This document shows positions 17,585 through 27,181 of a DNA stretch of 64,000 nt, in pieces. How positions within the stretch are numbered: the stretch's first letter is position 1; the number at the start of each line of letters is the position of its first letter. The notes under the pieces were generated by a model. The model had not been told where the DNA came from, made no database searches, and saw only the letters and a list, made by a program, of their open reading frames with translations. The position numbers and the translations under genes were made by a program. The stretch is from positions 9,796 to 73,795 of the forward strand of contig DIWZ01000014.1 in the NCBI GenBank assembly GCA_002435955.1, in the 5' to 3' direction. The DNA is from Pelobacter sp. UBA6093 (GTDB taxonomy: Bacteria > Desulfobacterota > Desulfuromonadia > Desulfuromonadales > Syntrophotaleaceae).

Positions 17585-19588
17585 TTAGCCCCCGCCCCGT
17601 ACAACCAGTTCCAGCTTTTCCAGTTCCAACATGCGGTCGCGCAACTCCGCTGCCTTTTCAAACTCGAGGTTAGAGGCGGCCGCCAGCATCTCCGCCTTGA
17701 CGCGGGCGATCTCGGCCCGTACCTCCCGCGGGGTGTGATAATCGCCCATATCCTCGGCTACCTGCGGCAATTCGACATAATCCTTTTCAGCGATATCTTC
17801 GAGAATGGAGCGCATCGATTTTTTGACCGTTTGCGGTGTAATGCCATGCTCTTGATTGTAGGCCAACTGGGCGGTGCGACGGCGATCGGTTTCGTCGAGG
17901 CAGGCTTGCATGGAGCGGGTGACGCGGTCGGCGTACATGATGACCCGGCCCGACACGTTACGAGCCGCCCGGCCGCAGGTCTGGATCAGGGAGCGTTGCG
18001 AGCGCAAGAACCCTTCCTTGTCGGCGTCCAGAATGGCTACCAGCGACACTTCGGGGATATCAAGCCCTTCGCGCAGCAGGTTGATGCCTACCAGCACATC
18101 GAACAATCCCTGGCGCAGGTCGCGCAGGATCTGTACGCGTTCCACGGTGTCGATGTCGGAGTGCAGATAACGCACTTTGATGCCGAGTTCGCCAAGATAG
18201 CCGGTGAGTTCTTCGGCCATGCGTTTGGTGAGGGTGGTGACCAGCACTCGCTCGTTTTGTTTGATCGTAAGGCGTAACTCGTGAATCAGGTCATCGACCT
18301 GATCCTTGGCCGGCCGAATCGTGATGGGCGGATCGACCAACCCGGTGGGGCGGATGATCTGTTCTACCACCACGCCATCGGCTTTGCGCAGTTCGTAGTC
18401 GGCCGGAGTAGCCGAGACATAGACCGTCGGAATGCCCTTGGCCTCGAATTCGTCGAAGGTCAAGGGGCGGTTGTCGAGGGCCGACGGCATGCGAAAGCCA
18501 TAATGCACCAGGGTTTCCTTGCGGGAGCGATCACCCCGGTACATGGCGCCGATCTGGGAAACCGTAACATGGGATTCGTCGATGAACAACAGAGCATTGT
18601 CGGGGAAATAATCGAACAGGGTGGCCGGCGGTTCTCCGGACTGGCGGTTATCGAGAAATCGCGAATAGTTTTCGATGCCCTGGCAATAACCCATCTCTTC
18701 CATCATCTCGATATCGAACATGGTGCGCTGTTCGATGCGTTGCGCCTCGACCAGCATATTGTTGTCGCGGAACCAGGTGATGCGCTCGCGCAGTTCGTCC
18801 TGGATGGCGCGGATGGCACGATCCAGGGTGGGGCGGGTGGCGACGTAATGGCTGGCAGGGAAGATGACCGTGCGGTCCATGCGGTCGAGCACTTTGCCGC
18901 GCAGCGGATCGATTTCGCAGATGGCATCGATCTCGTCACCGAAGAACTCGACGCGCAGGGCGCGCTTTTCTTCATACGCCGGGAAAATTTCCACCGTATC
19001 GCCGCGCACCCGAAAAGTGCCGCGATGAAAATCGACATCGTTGCGATCGTACTGGATCTCCACCAGGCGCTTGAGCAAGGCATTACGGTCCATCTGCATC
19101 CCCACTTCCAGGCGGATCAGCATGCCAAAATACGCTTCCGGCGAACCGAGGCCGTAGATGCACGAAACCGAGGAAACGATCAGCACATCGCTGCGACTGA
19201 GCAGGCTGCGTGTGGCGCTGTGGCGCAACTTGTCGATCTCTTCGTTGATGGACGAATCTTTTTCGATGAAGGTGTCGGTACTGGCGACGTAGGCTTCGGG
19301 CTGGTAGTAGTCATAGTAGGAGACGAAGTATTCCACCGCATTGTCGGGAAACAGCTCCTTGAACTCGCCGTACAACTGAGCGGCCAGGGTTTTGTTATGC
19401 GCCAGCACCAGGGTCGGGCGCTGCACCTTCTCCACCACGTTTGCCATGGTGAAGGTCTTGCCCGATCCGGTCACGCCCAGCAATACCTGGTGCTTGTCGC
19501 CCCGCAGGATGCCGGCAGCCAGTTCTTCGATGGCCTGTGGCTGGTCGCCACGCGGCTGATATTCGGTTTTGAGAACGAATTTGGCCAT
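17585..19588 (-). CDS. uvrB: UvrB, excinuclease ABC subunit B
   Basis: UvrB is the DNA-loaded helicase-like subunit that verifies damage and holds UvrC for incision. The 667-residue protein is complete: Walker A (LLGVTGSGKTFT, ~36-47), the beta-hairpin region (YYDYYQPEAYV), DESHV in the Walker B region, helicase motifs V/VI (REGLDIPEVSLV, QTCGRAARN) and the C-terminal UVR domain (ASNLEFEKAAELRDRMLELE) that binds UvrC. It is monocistronic; the upstream cysS run ends at its own terminator. The ATG at 19588 has no clear ribosome-binding site. uvrA lies at the start of the window, not adjacent. Confidence 0.97.
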   Translation of the reverse strand: MAKFVLKTEYQPRGDQPQAIEELAAGILRGDKHQVLLGVTGSGKTFTMANVVEKVQRPTLVLAHNKTLAAQLYGEFKELFPDNAVEYFVSYYDYYQPEAYVASTDTFIEKDSSINEEIDKLRHSATRSLLSRSDVLIVSSVSCIYGLGSPEAYFGMLIRLEVGMQMDRNALLKRLVEIQYDRNDVDFHRGTFRVRGDTVEIFPAYEEKRALRVEFFGDEIDAICEIDPLRGKVLDRMDRTVIFPASHYVATRPTLDRAIRAIQDELRERITWFRDNNMLVEAQRIEQRTMFDIEMMEEMGYCQGIENYSRFLDNRQSGEPPATLFDYFPDNALLFIDESHVTVSQIGAMYRGDRSRKETLVHYGFRMPSALDNRPLTFDEFEAKGIPTVYVSATPADYELRKADGVVVEQIIRPTGLVDPPITIRPAKDQVDDLIHELRLTIKQNERVLVTTLTKRMAEELTGYLGELGIKVRYLHSDIDTVERVQILRDLRQGLFDVLVGINLLREGLDIPEVSLVAILDADKEGFLRSQRSLIQTCGRAARNVSGRVIMYADRVTRSMQACLDETDRRRTAQLAYNQEHGITPQTVKKSMRSILEDIAEKDYVELPQVAEDMGDYHTPREVRAEIARVKAEMLAAASNLEFEKAAELRDRMLELEKLELVVRGGG

Positions 19589-19650
19589 AATCGAAAATTT
19601 TAAACCGTCACGGCGGAAAAAGATACCCGCTAATAGTGTCGCCGCCTGTT

Positions 19651-19687
19651 GAAAAAAAGAGGGTCACCCCCTGCGGGATGACCCTCT
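19651..19687 (-). terminator. Rho-independent terminator of the carD-cysS gene run
   Basis: On the minus strand AGAGGGTCA pairs with TGACCCTCT (19658-19687), followed by seven T. It lies 24 bp after the cysS stop. Confidence 0.9.
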
Positions 19688-19711
19688 TGTCCAAGCGATG
19701 AAAGGTAATAT

Positions 19712-21157
19712 TCAGCGCGCTTTCCAGGTGGTGCCCTGCGCCCCGTCAAGCAACTGAATCCCTTTGGCGGCAAGCTCGTCGCGGATTTCGTCGGCACGGG
19801 CGAAGTCCTTGTTTTTGCGGGCTTCCTGGCGCTGCTGGATGAAATCTTCGATGTCGGTCTCGGAATAACCCGTGGCTGCCAGCATGGCGAGGTTCATCTG
19901 CTTGAGCCAGGCAGCCGGTTCGGAGATGAACAGGCCGAGTACCCCCCCGAGTTTAAGCAGGGCTTGGTGCAGCGCACCGACTTCGGCGACCTTGTCGCGA
20001 TTTTTACGGAAGCCTTTTTCGGCGATCAGGCGGTTGATGGTGCGCACGGCGTCGAACAGCTGACCGATGGCGGCTGCAGTGTTGAAATCATCGTCCATGG
20101 CCTCGCGAAACGCGTTCTCCAGGGCGATACCGGCGTCCGAAGTGACGTCGCTCGGCGGACAGGCGGCCAGCACCTCGGAGGCGGCTTGCAGTCCTTCGTA
20201 GAAGCGGCTCAGGCCGAGCCGCGAATCCTGCAAATTGTGGTCGGAGAAATCGATGGGCGAACGGTAGTGGGCGGTCAGGATGAAAAAGCGCAGCACTTCC
20301 GGATCGTAGCTCTTGAGGATGTCCCGGATGGTGAAGAAGTTGCCCAGGGACTTGCTCATCTTTTCTTGGTTCACATTGACGAAACCGTTGTGCAGCCAGT
20401 ATTTGACAAATGGCTTGCCCGTGGCGCCCTCGCTCTGGGCGATTTCGTTTTCATGATGGGGAAACACCAGATCCTTGCCGCCGCCGTGAATATCGAAGGA
20501 TTCGCCGAGGTATTCCATCGCCATGGCAGAGCATTCGATATGCCAGCCGGGCCGCCCGGGGCCCCAGGGGCTTTCCCAGGAAGGTTCACCCGGTTTGACG
20601 GCTTTCCAGAGGGCAAAATCCATGGGGTTGCGTTTGTGTTCGCCGGGTGTGATGCGTGCGCCGGAGCGCATGTCGTCCATGTTGCGCTTGCTGAGTTTGA
20701 GGTAGGAAGGGAAGTTCTCTACCGAAAAATAGACGTCGCCCTGCGATTCGTAGGCAATGCCGCGGTCGATAAGCCGCTGCACCAGGCTGATGATGTGCTC
20801 GATATGATGGGTAGCCTTGGGCTGGATGGTCGGCTCGGCGAGGCCCAGCCGTTGCATGTCCTCGTCGAAGGCCTGGATGAATTCGCCGGCCAGATCGTCC
20901 GGGGAGATGCCGCGCTCGTTGGCGCGGTTGATGATCTTGTCATCGACATCGGTGTAATTGCGCACATAGTTAACATCGAAACCGACGAACTGCAGATAGC
21001 GGTATATGATGTCGAACACCACATTGGCCCGAGCATGGCCAATATGGCAATAGTCGTAAACGGTTACCCCGCAGACATACATGCCGACCTTGCCGGGATT
21101 CAGCGGCTCGAAATCTTCTTTGCGGCCGGTCATGGTATTGTAAACGCGCAGGCTCAT
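19712..21157 (-). CDS. cysS: Cysteinyl-tRNA synthetase
   Basis: Charges tRNA-Cys. The 481-residue protein has the class I signatures CHIGHAR (HIGH) and KMSKSLGN (KMSKS), plus the zinc ligands of this enzyme: Cys in VCGVTVYDY, Cys in HIECSAM, and the HHENE motif. The ATG at 21157 has AAGGAG upstream; the longer open frame to 21274 overlaps glnS. It is the last gene of carD-ispD-ispF-glnS-cysS, 38 bp after glnS, and ends at a strong terminator. Confidence 0.96.
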   Translation of the reverse strand: MSLRVYNTMTGRKEDFEPLNPGKVGMYVCGVTVYDYCHIGHARANVVFDIIYRYLQFVGFDVNYVRNYTDVDDKIINRANERGISPDDLAGEFIQAFDEDMQRLGLAEPTIQPKATHHIEHIISLVQRLIDRGIAYESQGDVYFSVENFPSYLKLSKRNMDDMRSGARITPGEHKRNPMDFALWKAVKPGEPSWESPWGPGRPGWHIECSAMAMEYLGESFDIHGGGKDLVFPHHENEIAQSEGATGKPFVKYWLHNGFVNVNQEKMSKSLGNFFTIRDILKSYDPEVLRFFILTAHYRSPIDFSDHNLQDSRLGLSRFYEGLQAASEVLAACPPSDVTSDAGIALENAFREAMDDDFNTAAAIGQLFDAVRTINRLIAEKGFRKNRDKVAEVGALHQALLKLGGVLGLFISEPAAWLKQMNLAMLAATGYSETDIEDFIQQRQEARKNKDFARADEIRDELAAKGIQLLDGAQGTTWKAR

Positions 21158-21195
21158 TGTAACGGTTTCTCCTTGATTATGTGGGCAGGCAGCGA

Positions 21196-22947
21196 TTACT
21201 GGTTTTCGCTGGTTTTGGCCCAGGAATCGCGCAGCGTGACGGTTCGGTTGAAGACCGATTTCGTCGGGCTGCAATCGTAGCGATCGGCGCAGAAAAAGCC
21301 AAGTCTCTCAAACTGGTAGCGGTTCTCGGGCGCGGCCTCGGCCAGCGACGGTTCCAGCAGGCAGTCCTGCAGCACCTGCAGGGAAGCGGGATTGAGGTGC
21401 GTCTTGAAGTCGACTTCCTTATCGCCGTCCGGGTTGGGCGCGTTAAACAGCCGGTCGTACAGGCGTACCTCGGCCTTGACCGCATGGGCTTCGGAAACCC
21501 AGTGCAGGGTGCCTTTGACCTTGCGCCCGTCGGGTGCGGAGCCGCCGCGCGAAGCCGGATCGTAGCTGCAGCGCAGCTCGATGATTTCGCCGCTGGCGGG
21601 ATCCTTGATGACCTCATCGCAGCGCACCAGGTACGCGTATTTGAGGCGCACCTCGCGGCCGGGGGCAAGGCGGAAGAATTTTTTGGGTGGATCTTCCATG
21701 AAATCTTCCCGTTCGATGTAGACCACCTTGGAAAAGGGTACCTTGCGGCTGCCCATGGCCGGCTCGTTGGGATGGTTGGGGGCTTCGAATTCTTCGCTCT
21801 GGCCTTCCGGGTAATTTTCGATCACCACGCGCAGGGGGTCGAGCACCGCCATGGCCCTTGGCGTGGTGCGGTCAAGATCCTCCCGCACGCAGAATTCAAG
21901 GAAGCCCATGTCCACGCAGCTGTCTTTTTTGGATACCCCGATGCGCTCGCAGAAGTTGCGGATGGCCGCCGGGGTGAACCCTCGCCGCCGCAACCCGGCC
22001 AGGGTCGGCATGCGTGGATCTTCCCAGCCTTGCACGTACTTGCCCGTTACCAGTTCCAGCAGCTTGCGTTTGCTCATGACCGTATAATTGATGTTGAGAC
22101 GGGCAAATTCGATCTGCTGCGGGTGGTGAATGCCAAGTTGATCGATAAACCAGTCGTACAGCGGCCGGTGCGCTTCGAATTCGAGGGTGCAGATGGAGTG
22201 GGTAATCCCCTCCAGTGAGTCGGACTGACCGTGGGTATAGTCGTACATGGGATAAATGCACCAGGTATTTCCCGAACGGTGATGCTCGGCGTGCAGGATG
22301 CGGTACATGACCGGATCACGCAGGTTCAGGTTGGGCGCGGCCATGTCGATTTTGGCCCGCAGAACCTTGGCGCCATCGGGAAATTCGCCGTTTTTCATCC
22401 CCTCGAACAGGGCCAGGTTTTCTTCCACGGAGCGGTTCCGGCAAGGGCTGTTTTTGCCGGGTTCGGTCAGGGTGCCGCGATGGGCGCGGATTTCTTCCGC
22501 CGACAGGTCGTCGACATAGGCTTTACCAGCCCGGATGAGTTGCACTGCCCACCGGTACAGCTGTTCAAAGTAATCCGAAGCGTAATATTCATGCTCCCCC
22601 CAATCAAAGCCCAGCCACTGTACGGTTTCCTTGATCGATTCGATGTACTCGACTTCTTCCTTGACCGGGTTGGTATCGTCGAACCGCAGGTGACAGCGGC
22701 TGCCGCCGGGTGCGTTGGCATAATCGCGCGCCAGACCGAAGTTGAGGCAGATGCTCTTGGCATGGCCGATGTGCAGATAGCCGTTCGGTTCGGGAGGAAA
22801 ACGGGTGATAACGCTCCCGTTGTTTTTATTCTGACGCAGATCGGCATCGATGATGGCGCGGATGAAATTCGTCGGCGCGGCCGATTCAGGCGAGGCGTTG
22901 TCGGTTTTGGAAGGATGTGCGGATTCCTTCGAACTGTTGTTCGACAT
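21196..22947 (-). CDS. glnS: Glutaminyl-tRNA synthetase
   Basis: Directly charges tRNA-Gln. The 583-residue product carries FPPEPNGYLHIGHAK (HIGH), FDDTNP and the KMSKS variant VMSKRKL, with the two-domain beta-barrel C-terminus typical of GlnRS. The ATG at 22947 has GAGG eight bases upstream; the ORF stays open to 23271 but overlaps ispF, so the longer form is rejected. It is slightly longer than E. coli GlnRS (554) because of a low-complexity Ser/Asn/Pro N-terminal tail of ~28 residues. A short-stem terminator-like hairpin precedes it. Confidence 0.95.
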   Translation of the reverse strand: MSNNSSKESAHPSKTDNASPESAAPTNFIRAIIDADLRQNKNNGSVITRFPPEPNGYLHIGHAKSICLNFGLARDYANAPGGSRCHLRFDDTNPVKEEVEYIESIKETVQWLGFDWGEHEYYASDYFEQLYRWAVQLIRAGKAYVDDLSAEEIRAHRGTLTEPGKNSPCRNRSVEENLALFEGMKNGEFPDGAKVLRAKIDMAAPNLNLRDPVMYRILHAEHHRSGNTWCIYPMYDYTHGQSDSLEGITHSICTLEFEAHRPLYDWFIDQLGIHHPQQIEFARLNINYTVMSKRKLLELVTGKYVQGWEDPRMPTLAGLRRRGFTPAAIRNFCERIGVSKKDSCVDMGFLEFCVREDLDRTTPRAMAVLDPLRVVIENYPEGQSEEFEAPNHPNEPAMGSRKVPFSKVVYIEREDFMEDPPKKFFRLAPGREVRLKYAYLVRCDEVIKDPASGEIIELRCSYDPASRGGSAPDGRKVKGTLHWVSEAHAVKAEVRLYDRLFNAPNPDGDKEVDFKTHLNPASLQVLQDCLLEPSLAEAAPENRYQFERLGFFCADRYDCSPTKSVFNRTVTLRDSWAKTSENQ

Positions 22948-22992
22948 GGGAAAAACCTCGTAACGGTGTGTAGGGGGAGTAACGTCGGTTTT

Positions 22993-23019
22993 AAAAAACG
23001 ACCATTCGGAGAAAGGTCG
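22993..23019 (-). terminator. Weak terminator or attenuator between ispF and glnS
   Basis: On the minus strand CGACC / GGTCG (11-nt loop) is followed by six T. The stem is only five base pairs, so read-through into glnS is likely. Confidence 0.4.
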
Positions 23020-23068
23020 CAAATTTGTACGCAAAAAGCAACAGGGAATTGACCTGCCTGATCTCTGT

Positions 23069-23569
23069 CTAGAGCTGCAGTTCTTCGCTGGCGGTAGCTT
23101 TGCGCAGCAACACCACCGCATGGGCGGAGATCCCTTCGCAGCGGCCTTCAAATCCCAATTGTTCGGTGGTGGTGGCCTTGACGTTGACCAGCGCAACCTC
23201 GGTGGCGCAGGCGGCGGCGATATTTTCTCGCATTTGGCCGATAAAAGGCGCGAGTTTGGGGCGCTGGGCAATGATAGTAGCGTCGAGATTGCCGATCACA
23301 TAGCCTTGGGCCTGAGCCAGAGCCATGACTTCGTGCAGCAGCTTGAGACTGGAGATGCCTTTGTAGGCCGGATCGGTATCGGGAAAGTGTTTGCCGATAT
23401 CCCCTTCACCAAGCGAGCCGAGGATGGCATCGCATATGGCGTGCAGCAGCACATCCGCATCTGAATGTCCCAACAGGCCGAGGTGGTGGGGGATGTCCAC
23501 ACCGCCAAGGATGAGTTTGCGCTCCGTCACCAACTGGTGAACATCGTAACCATGTCCAATCCGCATCAT
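23069..23569 (-). CDS. ispF: 2-C-methyl-D-erythritol 2,4-cyclodiphosphate synthase
   Basis: Catalyses the cyclisation step of the MEP isoprenoid pathway. The 166-residue protein has the signature GHGYDVH with metal ligands D9 and H11, the third ligand H43 in DADVLLHAI, and the conserved VNVKATTTEQLGFEGR near the end. The start ATG overlaps the ispD stop (ATGA), so ispD and ispF are coupled and may be compared with the fused IspDF of some bacteria. Confidence 0.96.
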   Translation of the reverse strand: MMRIGHGYDVHQLVTERKLILGGVDIPHHLGLLGHSDADVLLHAICDAILGSLGEGDIGKHFPDTDPAYKGISSLKLLHEVMALAQAQGYVIGNLDATIIAQRPKLAPFIGQMRENIAAACATEVALVNVKATTTEQLGFEGRCEGISAHAVVLLRKATASEELQL

Positions 23570-24267
23570 GCCGGGTTATCTCCTGGTGAGTTCAGAAAAG
23601 CCCGAGCCAGAACCAGATCCTCGGGCGTGGTTATCTTGATATTGCGATAGCTTCCCTCAAGCATGGCGACGGGCCCGCCGAGCCACTCGATCAGGGAAGC
23701 ATCGTCGGTGCCCCGGTAGTTTTGCCGCTGCGCCTTTGCATGCGCCTCGCAAATCAGACCGTAACGGAAACCTTGGGGAGTTTGGGCCTGCCACAGGCCA
23801 CTGCGATCGGGCGTTGCATCGATCAAGCCGTTGCTGACCTGCTTGATGGTATCCTTCACCGGTACGCCGACAATAGCGGCCCCGAGGCGCTGCGTGCTGG
23901 CTATAACAGGGTCTATTAGGTCGGCGGACAACAGGGGCCGGGCACCATCGTGAATCAGCACGATATCCTCATCGTTGGCCTGGCACGCCTGCAGTCCGTT
24001 GCGAACAGAATCCTGGCGCTCGGCGCCGCCGGCTACCAGCGGCCGCACTTTGCTGAAACCGAACGGGTCGATGACCTGCTGTTGGCACAGGGGCATCTCA
24101 GCTTCGGGGCAGATGACATAGATATGGTCGATACTTGGGTGATGGTCGAACAGTGCAATGGTGTGGCTAAGAACCGGCCGATCGCCAAGGGGCAGGTATT
24201 GTTTGTTGACCGATGCGCCCATGCGTCGGCCCATGCCTGCTGCCGGGATCAGAACATAAATACTCAT
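23566..24267 (-). CDS. ispD: 2-C-methyl-D-erythritol 4-phosphate cytidylyltransferase
   Basis: Forms CDP-methylerythritol in the MEP pathway. The 233-residue product starts with PAAGMGRRMGASVNKQY, the CTP-binding loop, and has HDGARPL (VLIHDGARP) and the C-terminal KITTPEDLVLA motif. The ATG at 24267 is chosen because the family begins just before the PAAG motif; the ORF extends to 24363 without supporting sequence. It lies 147 bp after carD and overlaps ispF. Confidence 0.95.
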   Translation of the reverse strand: MSIYVLIPAAGMGRRMGASVNKQYLPLGDRPVLSHTIALFDHHPSIDHIYVICPEAEMPLCQQQVIDPFGFSKVRPLVAGGAERQDSVRNGLQACQANDEDIVLIHDGARPLLSADLIDPVIASTQRLGAAIVGVPVKDTIKQVSNGLIDATPDRSGLWQAQTPQGFRYGLICEAHAKAQRQNYRGTDDASLIEWLGGPVAMLEGSYRNIKITTPEDLVLARAFLNSPGDNPA

Positions 24268-24414
24268 GATAGGGATCCGGCAGCATCTCGGGGCGCCTGC
24301 CGATACGCCAACAGGCCAGCGTGGGAGCCGGTAAGACGATCGATGGAAAGGCTTGTAAAGCATGTGACGACTACATGGTGCGCAAAGGCGGTCGTGGTGT
24401 TAAGCGTTGGGAGG

Positions 24415-24900
24415 TTAGTGGGTAAAAAAACTCTCGATGCGGTCAGCGACCTGCTGTTCATCCTTACCATCCGCCAGGGCGATTTCCTTGAAAACCAGTT
24501 TGCGGGCAAGCTCCAGAACCTTTTTCTCCCCATAGGAGAGTTCCTTTTCCTCCCGGATGAGATACAGTTCCCGCAAGACTTCCGCTACCTCGAATACGTC
24601 ACCGGAACGGATTTTATCGTTATAATCGCGTTGGCGACGGCTCCAGGAGGCCAAGGTGCTCTGACTTTCCGGCTTGTCCTGCAGAATATCGTAAACCGTT
24701 CGGACGTGTGACTTGTCGATGAGGGATCGCATGCCCACGCTTCCGACATTGTTTATCGGAATCATAATGGTCATGTCGCTGTCGACAATGCGAAGGACAT
24801 AGAAATCCAATGTTTGGCCAACGAATTCTTTCGATTCGATGGCCTCGATAACTCCGACACCTTGGGCTGGGTAAACAGCCATGTCTCCAATTTTGAACAA
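24415..24900 (-). CDS. carD: CarD/CdnL-family RNA polymerase-binding transcription factor
   Basis: CarD-family proteins bind the RNA polymerase beta subunit and stabilise open complexes, especially at rRNA promoters. The 161-residue protein has the N-terminal RNAP-interaction domain (GDMAVYPAQGVGVIEAI) and a helical C-terminal domain (WSRRQRDYNDKIRSGDVFEVAEVLREL). The start codon is TTG at 24900, with GGAG seven bases upstream. It heads the carD-ispD-ispF-glnS-cysS run, an order familiar from Geobacter relatives. Confidence 0.93.
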   Translation of the reverse strand: MFKIGDMAVYPAQGVGVIEAIESKEFVGQTLDFYVLRIVDSDMTIMIPINNVGSVGMRSLIDKSHVRTVYDILQDKPESQSTLASWSRRQRDYNDKIRSGDVFEVAEVLRELYLIREEKELSYGEKKVLELARKLVFKEIALADGKDEQQVADRIESFFTH

Positions 24901-25036
24901 CGTATGGCTCCTTTTTATCGCAAAAGATAGATTAACATAATAGTTTGGCAGCCGTCAAGGATCAGGGTGTCCGGATGTGCCGAGGGCGGTTGTAGAGGGG
25001 GAAGGTGGGCATGATGTGGCCCGGGAGGGAGCGTTT

Positions 25037-25059
25037 GCCGGACATTTCGCATGTCCGGC
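25037..25059. repeat. Perfect 9-bp palindrome in the carD upstream region
   Basis: GCCGGACAT-TTCGC-ATGTCCGGC. There is no adjacent T-run on either strand, so it is not an obvious terminator. It lies in the 285-bp gap between the LpoA-like gene and carD, which otherwise holds nothing recognisable. Confidence 0.5.
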
Positions 25060-25185
25060 TTATGTATTATGGGATCCTTGGAAAACCGCAAGTCTCTGGA
25101 AGCGCAAGGCGCAAGGTGCATACGCAGCCGATGATGCCTGCCAACGGTGGTGGCAAAACAGGCTCTATTTAAAACGCCGGCAGGG

Positions 25186-27039
25186 TCAGTTCAGTTGAAC
25201 AAGAGCCCCGTTTTTAACCTGCAGCAGGTACAGGACTTTTTCAGCTTCCCCTGCGGGAGTGAAACGGGTTGCGCCGGTGACCCCCGGATAGTTGTGCAAC
25301 TGGTCCAAGGCGCTACGGAGGCCTTCACGGCTGACTGAAGCAGGAGCCTTCAGCTGTGAAAGAACAATGCCGGCCACATCGTATCCTTGAGCTTCCAGGA
25401 GGGACGGCTCAATACCATAACGATTCAGGTAAAGATTGGCAAACTCCTGCACCAAGGGGTAAGAGCTGTTACGAAAGAAGCCGCTGACAAATACGGCATT
25501 TTCGATATACGAGCCGGCCATCTCCAGTAAATCCGCTGTATCCCAACTGGCACTGCCGAGGAGGGTCAGGCCTGACAAACCGTAAAATGGCAGCTGTGGC
25601 GCAATCAAAGCCAGCCGGTCGGGGGTGTCGGGAATAAACAGCGCTTCGAATGGCGGGTGAGGGTTTGACTGAGTGCCGTTGGCGCCGCGCTTTTCAGGCA
25701 TTTGCGCATTTGGACCTTTGCCATGCAGCAGTTTGATCTGCCTGCGGAAATCGGTGGTTTTCTGGTCGTAGGATTGAATGGCGACGATCTTTCCACCTTT
25801 GGCACGGACAACAGCCGAAAAGGTCCTGCTGATTTCCCGGCCGAGGCGAGTATCGGGGGCAAGGATACCAAAAGAGGTCATTTTCTGCTGGTTCATGGCG
25901 AAGTCAACCAGTGTGCGCACCTGCAGTTCACTGGTCAGCGAATTGCGAAAAATCCAGGGGCCGATCTGGGGGAGCCCGGTATGCTGGGAGAGCGCCAGCA
26001 TGGGCAGTTGCTCCTGCTGCGCCCGTTGAGCAGCCGTGTCTGCGGCGTTCCCTGTCAAGGGGCCGAGTATGCCCAGTACTTGCGGTGAGGAGGCCAATTC
26101 GCCGACCATTTGACCGGCCAGGGCCGGTTTGCCGGCACTGTCCCGTACCAGGAAGGTAACCTTGGGGTGTTGTCGATTGTGCAGTTCGAGAGCCAGTTCC
26201 ATACCTTTGAGAACTTGCTTTCCATAGTTGGCAAAACGTCCGGAAAGGGGTAGCAGTATCCCCAGTGCCCGCGATGCTCCACCGTCGGATAGTTGCTGCA
26301 ACAACATTTTGGCATCATCGCGAAAAGGAAATTCTACCGAGGTTTTCGTCAGGGTGTTGAGTATCTGTCGGGCCTGGTCGATGCGGCCCGCGTCCCTGTG
26401 GCGCCAGGCTTGTTGCAGCAGGACATCCTGTCCAAGGGCAGTGCCCTGGTACAAAAACGCAGCTTCAGCCAGTTCCGCATCGCTGCAACGATTTTTTAGC
26501 AGATCGTGGGCTTTTCGCAGCAAGAGGGAGGTGCTGGCCGGATCGCTGCTATGGAGCACGCTCTGTTGAATAAAATAGAGCGCTTCGGCATGATGTTCGA
26601 GTTGCAAAGCTCCTTCAGCCAGAGCATTCAGGCGCTGTTGTTGCTGGCTGCTGTTAAGGTCGCTTTCGGGCAAAGTACGCAGACGTTCCATCCCGGCAGC
26701 AGTCTTCCTGGTTCCCATCAGTCCAAGGCCTTCGAGAAGCAGGGCCTCAGTGTTGCGTTTTTCGGCCGGGATCGCACCTAGCTGCGCGAGCATGTCGGCA
26801 AGTCTGCCTTGTTTATGATAGATGCGTGCCAGCGCCAGATGCGCTTGCCATGCATCGGGATCATCGGGGTTTTGGGCGATAGCGGTTTTAAGCAGGGGGA
26901 TAGCCCGCTCGGCAGAACCGGACTGGTACAGCTCCAGGGCCTGCTTCAAGGGAGCAGTTGCCGGTGCCGCCATGGCGCGATGCCCCGCCAGCAGAACGAT
27001 GATGACAAAAAGAAAAGCTGCAGCAATGGCGCGATTCAA
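25186..27039 (-). CDS. LpoA/LppC-like periplasmic protein with TPR and periplasmic-binding domains
   Basis: Resembles penicillin-binding-protein activators: TPR-like helices (~residues 30-220), then a type I periplasmic-binding fold (~250-610; GILLPLSGRFANYGKQVLKGMELAL, QGYDVAGIVL). E. coli LpoA activates PBP1a from the outer membrane. The signal peptide ends AGHRAMAA-PATA and has no lipobox cysteine, so this protein would be soluble and periplasmic, unlike LpoA. It could also be a ligand-binding protein of an ABC system, but no permease is near. The start codon is TTG at 27039 with GGAGG seven bases upstream. It follows dnaJ by 142 bp. Confidence 0.75.
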   Translation of the reverse strand: MNRAIAAAFLFVIIVLLAGHRAMAAPATAPLKQALELYQSGSAERAIPLLKTAIAQNPDDPDAWQAHLALARIYHKQGRLADMLAQLGAIPAEKRNTEALLLEGLGLMGTRKTAAGMERLRTLPESDLNSSQQQQRLNALAEGALQLEHHAEALYFIQQSVLHSSDPASTSLLLRKAHDLLKNRCSDAELAEAAFLYQGTALGQDVLLQQAWRHRDAGRIDQARQILNTLTKTSVEFPFRDDAKMLLQQLSDGGASRALGILLPLSGRFANYGKQVLKGMELALELHNRQHPKVTFLVRDSAGKPALAGQMVGELASSPQVLGILGPLTGNAADTAAQRAQQEQLPMLALSQHTGLPQIGPWIFRNSLTSELQVRTLVDFAMNQQKMTSFGILAPDTRLGREISRTFSAVVRAKGGKIVAIQSYDQKTTDFRRQIKLLHGKGPNAQMPEKRGANGTQSNPHPPFEALFIPDTPDRLALIAPQLPFYGLSGLTLLGSASWDTADLLEMAGSYIENAVFVSGFFRNSSYPLVQEFANLYLNRYGIEPSLLEAQGYDVAGIVLSQLKAPASVSREGLRSALDQLHNYPGVTGATRFTPAGEAEKVLYLLQVKNGALVQLN

Positions 27040-27181
27040 GTGGGTGCCTCCCCCTGGAGTAGCATGCGGTTGGTCGTATCCCGCTAATCTTTTGGCCTAT
27101 TGGATGCCTCAAGGCCGAAAGCGGAAGACAGGATGAGCCGCAAAGCGTCTGTGATGTGTCCTGCCGATTCGAAACAGCGGA

